From positions 4,998,453 through 5,062,452 of the forward strand of contig NC_044008.1 of the NCBI RefSeq assembly GCF_900496995.4: 64,000 nt of DNA, written 5' to 3'. The position numbers and the translations under genes were made by a program. The notes below the pieces were generated by a model, which saw nothing but the letters and a program-made list of their open reading frames with translations, searched no databases and was not told where the DNA came from. The first letter of the stretch is position 1; each line of letters starts with the position of its first letter. Positions 45,327 to 55,300 of the stretch are shown here, piece by piece. The DNA is from Aquila chrysaetos chrysaetos (taxonomy: Eukaryota > Chordata > Aves > Accipitriformes > Accipitridae).

Positions 45327-45690
45327 ACGCGTGGCGAGGCCATACAGCTGTAGAGTGACGCAGTGCAACCTGACAGCCCAAAACCGCGATCTCCAAAAGT
45401 GACCGAGATGATTAGTGTGAAGAGTAATTAAAGGGCTTCACCCAAAAGTAAAGATTTAATGGCAAGGTCTTGACAGCAAACATTTGATGTCTGTGGGTAT
45501 GAGCCACCTGAGGATGCGTTGGGTCCGGCAGCGGAAGGGAAACCCACTGACAACGATGGCACTCCTCTGCCCAGCTGGGAAGAAAAAAAAAAAAAAAGAA
45601 TAATTTAAAAATAATCGAACAGGGCTTCGGATAAACCGTTTCGGCGAAGAATTTTCAGCTTTCTGGTAACACGTGGCACTGCCGCTTGTT

Positions 45691-46141
45691 TAAATGATGC
45701 GCCCGGCTTCTGCTCGCCGCTCGGCCGCTTTGGGCCTGCGGAGGTGAGGGAGCGGCGGTGGTCCCTCGCTCCTGGGGAAGCCCAGCCCAGGGGGTTCCCG
45801 GAGCCCCCCGACACCAGCTTTTCCTCACACCGCTGTAGGAAACCCCCATTTTTGCGTGGTTTTTTGGGGTGGGGGGGGTGCCGATCCGCTCCGCGCCCAA
45901 GCCCGCCCGCCGCCGCCACAACTCCATCGTCCCGCCTCCGCCCTGCCGACGGCCGAGCGTTCGATGCGCCGCGTCCCGCTCGATGCGCTCGGCGGTGGAG
46001 CGGCGCGGCCTGTCGCGGGCGGTAGGGAGGCGCGGCGCCAAGATGGCGGCAGCGGCGGCGGGCTGTGTGTGAACCTCCCTCGGCCCTCCCGGCCCTGGGC
46101 GGGCGGCGGGCCCGGGCGGCACCGCGCCGAGCCGAGCCGGC
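45691..46141 (+). promoter_or_regulatory. TAF3: TAF3 CpG-island promoter and 5' UTR
   Basis: GC- and CpG-dense DNA leading to the TAF3 start, without TATA. An exact YY1 consensus AAGATGGCGGC lies at 46040-46050; such sites usually sit just downstream of the transcription start. Its ATG opens a short upstream frame. Confidence 0.8.
46043..46072 (+). other. Candidate uORF of TAF3 (9 codons)
   Basis: ATG inside the YY1 site, then an Ala-rich nonapeptide (MAAAAAGCV) and TGA at 46070-46072, 69 nt before the TAF3 start. It matters only if transcription starts upstream of 46043. Confidence 0.45.
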
Positions 46142-46307
46142 ATGTGCGAAACCTACTCGCGGTGGCTGCTGCGGGTGTCGGTGGCGCAGATTTGCCAGGC
46201 GCTGGGTTGGGACTCGGTGCAGGTTTCGGCCTGCGACCTCCTCACCGACGTGCTGCAGCGGTACCTGCAGGGGCTGGGCCGGGGCTGCCACCGCTACTGC
46301 GAGCTCT
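46142..46307 (+). CDS. TAF3: TAF3 coding exon 1: histone fold, first part
   Basis: 55 codons plus one base: after the start come SVAQICQALGWDSVQVSAC and LLTDVLQRYLQGLGRGCHRY. Donor GTGAGT at 46308. Confidence 0.97.
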
Positions 46308-49300
46308 GTGAGTGCGGGCCGGGCCGGGGGCTGGCGGGCAGTGCTGTGGGGAGAGGGGCTGCGGCGGAGGGACGTAGGGGTTTGCCGCCTGGAGGCTGTG
46401 CTGGGAAGCCGGCTGCGGGTGGCCCTGCTTGCTTGAGCAGGGGGTCTGGACCCAGTGACCTCCGTAAGTCGCTGCCGGCCTCGGCCGTTCTGTGGAGGGA
46501 GGCTGCGGAGCAGTGCTGTAGGCCGTGGGGAGGGGGAGTCGGTCTGTGGGGTAGCCCCGTGGAGACGTGAGGAGGGCAGCTGTGGTGTGGGAGGCTGTAG
46601 GGCGGTGCTGGGGGCTGAGGGGTGCTTTGCAGGGGAGGTGCGGGCTGTGGGGCAGTGCAGGAGGGGAAGGGGAGGTGAGCTTTGGGCAGCGCTGGGGTCT
46701 GTGGGGTGGTGGGTGCGAGGTGCGTGCATGGGGGAGACCAGGCTGTGGGGCAGTGTTGCAGGGAGGTGGCCTGTGGGGCAGTTCTGTAGGGAAAGAGCAT
46801 GGGAGAATGGGCTGTGGCAGGGAGGCGAGGGCGTGGGGGAGATCACGCTGTGGGGAGGTGGGTTGTGGAGTACTCTAGGTGGGGGAAGATCAAGGGGAGC
46901 TGGGCAGTGCAGGGGGCCGAGAGGATGAGGAGGTGTCATGGTTTAACCTCAGCCAGCAACTAAGCACCATGCAGCTGCTCACTCACTCCCCCACCACCCA
47001 GTGGGATGGGGGAGAGAATTGGGGGGAAAAAAAAGTAAAAGTCGTGGGTTGAGATAAGAACAGTTTAATAGAACAGAAAAGAAGAAACTAATAATGATAA
47101 TAATAACAATAATAAAAGGATTGGAATATACAAGTGATGCACAGTGCAATTGCTCACCACTTGCCGACCAATGCCCAGTTAGTCCCTGAGTGGTGATTCC
47201 CCCCAGCCCCACTCCCCCCAGTTTATATACTAGACATGATGTTACATAGTATGGAATACCCTTTTGGCCGGTTTGGGTCAGCTGCCCTGACTGTGCCCCC
47301 TCACAACTTCTTGTGCCCCTCCAGCCTTCTTGCTGGCTGGGTAGGAGAAGCTGAAAAATCCTTGACTATAGACTAAACACTACTTAGCAAGAACTGAAAA
47401 CATCGGTGTGTTATCAACATTCTTCTCATACTGAACTCAAAACATAGCACCATACCAGCTGCTAGGAACACAACTTTATCTCAGCTGAAACCAGGACAGG
47501 AGGGAAGCCGTGGGGCAGTGCTGGCGCACGGGGGCCCTAGTGCGAGGAAGAGGTGGGCTGTGGGGCAGTGGGCCTGGGGTGTGGGGAGATGGGGCTGCTG
47601 CCCTCCTTTCTCTGGCTAGAGCGTGCAGGGTAGTAGGGTGCACGTGTACAGGAGGGGGAGATGGGACTGTTGGCCCTGCTGCTGGGGCTGTAGTGTTCTG
47701 AATTTGGGAGGGGGGTGTACTGGGAAGGGAGAAGGGGCAGCCAGCCCTCTTGCTGGGTGGGATGTGTACATGAGAGGATGCGATGCTGCTGCTGTGTTGT
47801 CCTGGCTTATCTCTGGGTCAGGGTCTGTGCCCTGGTGGGAATGCTGAGGAGGACGTGGGGGTCCACTGTAGGTGGGGATGTGTGTGTAGCATCCAGGATG
47901 TGGGCACAAGGGGAAGTGCTGAAGCTGTAGGGCACAAGGTTTGGGCTCGGTGTATGGGGCAGGGAGGCGGGAGGTGTTAACCCCTGCCATGGGAGGTGTA
48001 TAAGGAGTAAAGAGATGGAGCTGCAGTGCGTGGGGTCTGAGAGGTGTGCGTGGGGGGAGTGGAGTCACCTGCATGGGGAGAGAGAGATGTGGCTGGAAAC
48101 ACTATTGCTGGAATGCTCTGGGTTGGGTATATATGTGTAAGGGGGCAGCGGTTTGTGGGGCTGGAGGTACATATGTGCAAGGGGAGGTGTGGGCCTTTAG
48201 TGCTGGCAGGGAGTGCGTATGTACTATGCTGTGTGGGGTCAGGGATGTATGTGTACAGGGATGACATGGGGCTGCGGTGCCTGGTATCAGGGATGCACAT
48301 GTATGGGGGTGGGCAGGGGGCTGTGGCAGGGATTAACACATACCAGGGCAGCATGGGGCCATATATGTAAGGCTGGGGATGTGTGCGTACAAGGGGATGT
48401 GACGGTATTGTGGGGCTGGGAATGTGTGTATGGGGGATGTGGGGCTGCAGTGTGTGAAGGCAGGGATGCATTAGAGTGGGTTTTGGGGGAGACGGAGCTG
48501 TAGTGCGCAGGATGTGGGAAGGTGACGGGGCTGCACGTGGGAGGTGTGGAGTATGTGTATGGAGAACAGAAGGGGTGGGGCTGGGGATAATTTTAGTGCA
48601 TGTGGCATGAGGCGTGAGTGTCCTCATGTGGATGTGGTGGAAGAGGTTTGGCTGGGTATGTGGGGGACTGGAGTTAGCCAACACTGCCATTGAGGGGGCA
48701 TGTGCAGAAGGAGCTGGGGTGGTGGTGGGGGACAGGATGCCCAGGGCCTCGCTGGATTTGGGGAGGGAGCATGGAAGGGGTGGGAGCATGGAATGGGTGA
48801 GTTTACACCAACTGGAAGAAGAGAAAGAAAAGAGGTCTGGGACTGGGAGGACTGCTGGCTGGGTCACATAGGAGTATGGAGTGTGCGTGGACAGGGTGGC
48901 GAAGGGGCAACAAGTATCACTGCTGGGTCTGGGCGTGCGACAGGATGAAGTTGTGTGTCCCTCGGGGTTGTCTGCATCCCTGCAGAGCCTGCGGTTGAGG
49001 TATTGAGGGGGCTGATGACCTGCTGGTACCTGCAGAATATGGGGTGAGGGAGGATGGGATGTCCAGTTGCTTGCTGGGTCAGTAATGCTGACTGGGGGGA
49101 TGAGAGGGTGGTAGGGGTCTGCTGGGTGTGGGAATGTCAAGAAGGGGGTGCTGATGTCCTGTTGGGTCAGGGAGGGTGTGGGGACGTGGCAGTATGCGGG
49201 GAGAGGGAGGCTGTCAGAGTCACTGCTAGGTCTGAACACAGGGAGTGTCGCAGGGGATGTGGAGCAAGGCTGTCAGTGTGGTCGGAGGGTTGCGAGTCTG

Positions 49301-52300
49301 TGTGTGGAGGCCTTTGCTGCCCTACGTGTGGGGCCGGGAGGGTGTAACGTGGTGGGGAGGACAGCAGTGATGTTTGTGCAGAGATGGGGCTGCCAGTGCT
49401 GCTGCTGGATCTGTAAGTATTGGGGGAGAAGATGGAGGGGGGATGCACATAGTGGAGAGGCTGGGGGGAGCGAGGGTGCCCTGTAGGGGTGGGTGTAGAC
49501 TGTGTGTGCATGGAGAAACAGGGCTGCTTTTGCCTCCTGTGCCAAGAGGGACATGTTCCCCCTTCCTTTGCCGTGCTGGGGAGCCGTGGGCTGCCACTGC
49601 TCCACTTGTCTGTGTGTACTTATGGAGGGGGAAGTCCTGCAGAGCTCCTGGGGCAGAGGTCAGAGCCGCTGCAGTTGGGTCTGGCAGTGGGGAATGCATT
49701 AAGGAGGAAACAGGGGTTGGAGTTGGGATGGATAACGTGATTGCTTGCCTGAAGTGCTGAGTGAGGAGAAGGTGACTCACTGGTGGTGGATTTGGGGCTA
49801 CTGTAGCCACCACCAGTTCAGAGAATGTGCTGGGGACTGCAGGAGGTTTGGGGAGAGGTAACAGGGATGGCAGCCCCAAAATGAAGAAGTTTGCCAGCAC
49901 TTTTGTCCAAGTTGTGGGAGCTGTGCTAATGAGGGTGTCACAGCCATGGATGAGAGGAGTATCAGAGGCATGTTGCTTTCGACTGGTGGTGGGTGCAGCC
50001 TCAAGATCAGAGGAACTGTGAAGACTGGAGGTGTCAGCTTCCCCTGCAAGAGTGAATCTGGAGAGTGTGTGGACCAACGACCCGTGAGCTGAGAAGCACA
50101 GCGTGATCGGCTTGGTCGGGAGAGGAGCAGCCGTGGCCTGAATGTGCTGCTGCTTGTGGTCATGTCCCTTCTCTGAAGCAGAAATTCTCACTGCTGCCCT
50201 GATAAAGCAAAGTGATGAGCTGAAGGTACCTGATACCTGGCCCTGCCTCTGCTTTATCGTTTCAGGAATAACTGAGATCACGTCTGGCACTGCCAGTGTA
50301 ACTGAACTTAGGAGGGAGTTAGTGATATTGCTGCAAACTCTTTGGATTTCATTTCTAGGTTGAATAGGTTTACTTGTACAAGTTTTTCCCAAATTACAGA
50401 GCTAGTTAGATGTCAAGCTGTGTATAGTTAGTGTGGGAGTGGGACTGTGCAATATTAACCTGTATCTCCCAGCAGCACAAGTGCAGCTGCTACACCTCTG
50501 AAGTCTGTGTCTCAATCCAAACACAAACTATCTGTAAAGCAATTAAAGGGGACAACAGACAGAGTTTGGGAGAATTGAGTTATGGGGTGAAAAAGGAACT
50601 AAGCTAGGCTTGGTCAGAGCTGTCCTTTCATATGGTTAGTACAAATACTAGGGAAGATGCTTTTGTAACTGGATCACTGCTTGTGCAAGAGATGAGTTGT
50701 TGAGCAGCATTGCCCCCCTAGCTCAGCTGCCTCTGCCACAGGTACTGCAGTGTTTGTAGGACTGGGAGGAAAAGATGCAGAGATGGTGAAAATACAAATT
50801 TTTCCTTTTGGTGCTTGAGGAATTGGAAGTGCATAGAACTAAGGTATCCCTCTCTTGCTTTGGGTGTGCTTACTGAAAGTGGGGAAAGGAATTTTTTCTT
50901 CCCCTCTATGAACAGAGAAGGAAGTATAACAGTCTTTTTTTTCTTTTTTCTTTTCTTTTTTTTGGGGGGGAGGGGAGAAGGGGAATATGCTCTTTTCGTG
51001 CCAGTGATACGGTATTTTTTGTATTACCTCTCTTAAAATGATTCCTGTATTTCTTTCTTTAAACGGTTTGTAAAAAGACATCTTAATGCAGAGCTGATGT
51101 CTCCCTGCTTTTTCAGAATTGTTTCCTTTTGCTCTTAAAATAAGTTACTGTACAAACCCAGCTCTGGATGAATGAGTTGAATTTTGCCATGGTTTTGCAT
51201 AAGTAGAATTAATTAAATTCCAATTGTAGCATCTTCATTGTCAGTGTGTTATCTCAGAGTCAAACCAGTGGGGTTTGAGTTAGCAGGGTTGTCAGCTGGA
51301 GGGACATAATCTTTGTATTCGAAACTGAATGGATTTACTCTGACGTAATTGAGACAGTGTGGTATTGCTCTGAAAAGCATGTCATTGCTGTTCACGTATT
51401 TTCTCAGTTGCAAAAGAAAATGATGGCTTTCCCAGCTGTGTTAGATCTTTGTTCCAGCTGTTACATCCCATTAGGAGAGCTACATTCAAGATTTTCATTA
51501 CTTTTCTGCTGTTGTTTCTTTGCATTTGCAGTAGCTGTAGTTGATGGGAGCTTCTGTGGCTGCAAAGAGAAGGCAAAAGGATTTGCAAAGCGGGCTTGAG
51601 ATGTCTTTGATGCTGTGAAATGCTTCTGAATACTGTGTTGGGGGTGGAGGAGAGAGTGAATTTACAGAGGAGAAAATAAGGGTTTTCCTGTTAAAGTACA
51701 CCACATTATGCTGTTCAGATTCATGGAAAGCTTGTAAGAGGAAGGCTGTTCAATATGCTGCACACTCCACACATGTTTTTATCCTAAAATTTAAATAAAA
51801 TATTTGAAAAACAGTGTTGGAGTATGTAATTAAGTTATTGAACTACAAAACAAACTGACGTCATGTGGTTTCTGAGAGCAGAGTTCTACATTTTTGTTGT
51901 TGCTGTTTGTTTTAAGCAGAGGTGAAAAGGGAGAAGTTCTCTGTTACGTGCCACTTCATTTTGCACTCACATTTCATGTGGTTCGATAAAGCTGGTAGCA
52001 CAGCTGGTGCTTTGGATTAATTGCTCTGGATTTTCTTGTGTATGTTGGGTTTTTTATATTGGGGAACTGTCCAGTGAAGACAGACTGGTATCTGCTTCAT
52101 TTCCTATGAGTTTGGCTAATGCAGCTTGGCAGCGGGAGGGTTGGTTATAGACATGCAGAATATGTCGCACTTTACCTCTTAACTTAGCACATCCAGTAAG
52201 AGAGTTTAGTTTCCAGTATATTTATGTGGATGGTGCAATTCATGGGAGGGCTGAGGAGGGGAGTCACGGTTTATGCCCCCAAAAGCCTCATTTTTCTGTT

Positions 52301-55300
52301 ACATTGCTTTAAAAAAACAATCAGGTAGAAGCTACTTAACTTTAATCAATGAGGGCACCTGGGCATATTTCAGCAGGACAAAATTATTATCTGCTGCTAA
52401 AACTGGAAGTGTAGTAAACTAGATAATTAACTTTGAGGTGTGTTGGCTCTAGAAGTGAGTTTTTTAGTACTCTTTCTGTGAATTTTCAGTGTTGAGCATA
52501 TGCTTGGATATGTTGTGACTTTTTTATTTTTTTCTGCTGAGATTTCCTACAGTGAGGAAATGAAGTTTAAAAGTTGCTCTTTAGTTTCGTATTGTGTGAC
52601 TGCTTTTTTGAAGATTATTTTTATGTAACCGTAGAATCATAGACTATCTCAAGTTGGAAGGGACCTGTAAGGATTATCAAGTCCAACTCCCTGCTTCTCG
52701 CAGGACTACCTAAAACAAATTATATATATATAAAAAATACTAAATATAAATAATATTATATATTAAAATTGATTTTAATAATGCAATTGTATTTATGTTA
52801 AAAAGGCATGTTCTGATCTGGTGAACACGACATTGTAACTGGAAGGAAAAATGACAGATCTTCCAAAATGTTTTGTCAAGATAAAGCTGGCTCAAAACCT
52901 GCTCCAGTGTCACTGCACAATCTCTTGTAACGGAAAACTTAACTTCATTACAGCAAATCTTTTCTTTGGAGAATGCAGACAGCAGACCAGTATTTTGACT
53001 GGGAATAACCACAGTGGAGAGAATTGACCTGGCGTCAACCAAATTTTTATTTCTTTCCAATTAAATGTCAAATTTACCTCATACGTTTTTTCACTGTTGT
53101 TCTTTTTTTTAGTTACTTCACTCTTATCGGTATATAATAATAATCTCTATCAAAGTGTTAGATTTTGGTGATCAGTTTAAATGAGCTGATTGCTTATACT
53201 GATGCTGAATAACTGTTGTAACAAGTATCTATCCAGGGCCCATAACATTTGTTATAAGTGTACCTCTTTATGTCCTGATGACCTTAAACATTGATGTTTT
53301 TGAGCTAATTAACTTGTTACTGGCTACCCATAAACAAGGACAACTTGGGTTTTTGCTTGATGTTTATGAGGTTACCAGGAAAAGGAGCAGACTTTGAGCA
53401 GCAATAGCAAGGAGGTGCTTTCGCCTGACTGGTGACTACATTAATAGGACCCTTTGTCCCCCACTTAAATGCACTCAAGTAAGGCATAAATACTTATTAA
53501 ATAATCTACTGTGTATGCTTCTGACTGTTCTTGTGGATACTGGATGGAAGCAATGTGTTACCTGCTTGAAAGAGTTATCTTGGAGTAACTATTCAGTGTA
53601 GATGCACGGGTATTTAATGCGTGGCAGGGTTGTGTGATGCGCTGGAGCACAAGGAATCTGTCGTAGAGCCTGTTATAAAAATACTGAGGAGCTATACCTA
53701 ATAATTTCCTGGTTAAAATAAAATGTAAAAAAAAATCTCTTTTAGAGCAGATACGAGGGTGAATGCTGAGCTATTTATAATAGACTGTACATGTTGCATG
53801 GGTAGTGACTCATTAATTTTTCTCAATGTATTTATTACAGAGCTGCAGTTGCTTCCTTTAGAAAACCTGGCATGAAACTAAAAGCTCCTCTGTTCTGTAT
53901 TTACTCGCTTGCTAAATTTTCACTGATTCGTATGAAGTTTGGGCCAGGAAGGAGGAGGTGATAGGGGTGAGTTTGACGAAAGTAAATCAGCTATTCCTAA
54001 GACTGAATTTAAGGAAAGATAGTTTTTCCCTAACCCCTACCCACCCCCTCGCAGTTTTTTTGGGTGACGTGAGCATTGGTTAGCTTGTTTGCTGGAGGGC
54101 TGGAGGAATTGTTGTGACTTTTGCAAAAATAACTAGGCTTTAGTAGCTTCTAAAAATGCCTTTTCCCTGCAAACCAAAAGTGAGCTTTTATTGCTTGAAG
54201 GGGAGTTAGTGCAGTTATCTGCAGGTGACGCTGAGCTGCAGGTTTGAGGGCTGCATAACTTTCCACTCAAATACTTGGCTCTGCGTGGATTCTGTTTGCC
54301 CATAGTTTCAGTGCTGTACTTTTTGGGGGATCAATTTCTGTGTGCAGATTCCTCCTCTTCTGGTGTGTGTTCTCATGCCTAGGGAAGCTGAGAGAATCGT
54401 AACTGCACGGGCATTCCCACAGGTTTCTGGTGAGCTGTTTTGAGACTGAATGGTCTTAATTTAGTTCTGCTGTTTGCCGCAGCTGTATCAGTTTCGGAGC
54501 ACAGTTCCCATTCAGGGAGACAGTACAACTTAAAAGCTCGTGAGAAAGGTATTTTCTTAGTTCACTGTTTGCGGGGTAAGGAGGAGAGTTGTAACTTGCT
54601 GGATGAACTATTCAACCTCCTTCCATCTCTTCCCAGTCCTGGACAACAGATATTCTTTGAAGTGTCGTGGTACAGGGAACAGCAAGAGGCTGGACACCAA
54701 AAGTTCCAAAGCTGTTTGTGGTCTGGCACTAACTTGCTGTGTGACATTGGATTAATTATTTCACTGGGAGGCTTCAGCATCTGAATTTTTAAACTGAGGA
54801 TAGCACAAATGTCTGAAGAATATTGAGACGTGTTCAGTATGCACAAATTAATTTTTTTTTTTTTTTTTGCATCGTTTACTTACAGAAAAAAAGCCTAAGA
54901 CTAAATGAAAGACCAGGAGAGAGTGTTACATGTTTGTCAGCATTCTTTTTCATGTGTCTGGCTTCTGCCATTTTAGTGAATTTTTATTAAACCAGAGAGA
55001 GAAGAGGAATGCTAAACTAAAAGTATAAAGCCTTGATTTGATGAATCACCTAAAGTTACATTTAATGCATTTTTGTGCTGTGTATATTTCCAACTGATAA
55101 CTGTTTTGATTAAATACAGATACGAATACAGACCTGAAACTTTTTTTGTACACTTTTACCACTGAGGACACACTGTCTTAAAAAGAAGAGGTTAACTGAT
55201 CGGTCCTTTCATCCCTCTGGCAGTTGCATGTTTAAAAATTTTTTTAGCTTTTAATCAATCTTATGACTTGGCATTGTCTCTTTGGAGGCAAATGTCAAAG

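Larger units (their letters stand above)
41300..45690. other. Intergenic region between ATP5F1C and TAF3
   Basis: No host gene seen. Contents: a short GT/AT microsatellite at 41695-41711, an antisense CR1 (42974-44115), an AT-rich stretch at about 44390-44560, an ACGTG inverted repeat (45284-45326) and a 15-nt A run (45583-45597). ORFs over 42974-44000 are CR1 remnants. Confidence 0.65.

Noticed and set aside
45605-46939. 444-codon ORF on the - strand across the TAF3 CpG island
   Set aside because: It is antisense to TAF3 exon 1 and its promoter, in GC-rich DNA poor in stop codons, with Pro/Arg/Ala-rich sequence and no recognisable domain.
47977-49239. 420-codon ORF on the - strand, Pro/Ser/His/Thr rich
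   Set aside because: Low-complexity translation of the C-rich strand of a minisatellite; no domain, and it lies in TAF3 intron 1. The absence of stops is explained by base composition.
49322-50392. 356-codon ORF on the - strand
   Set aside because: Continuation of the same composition effect; Pro/Ser/Thr rich without family signature.
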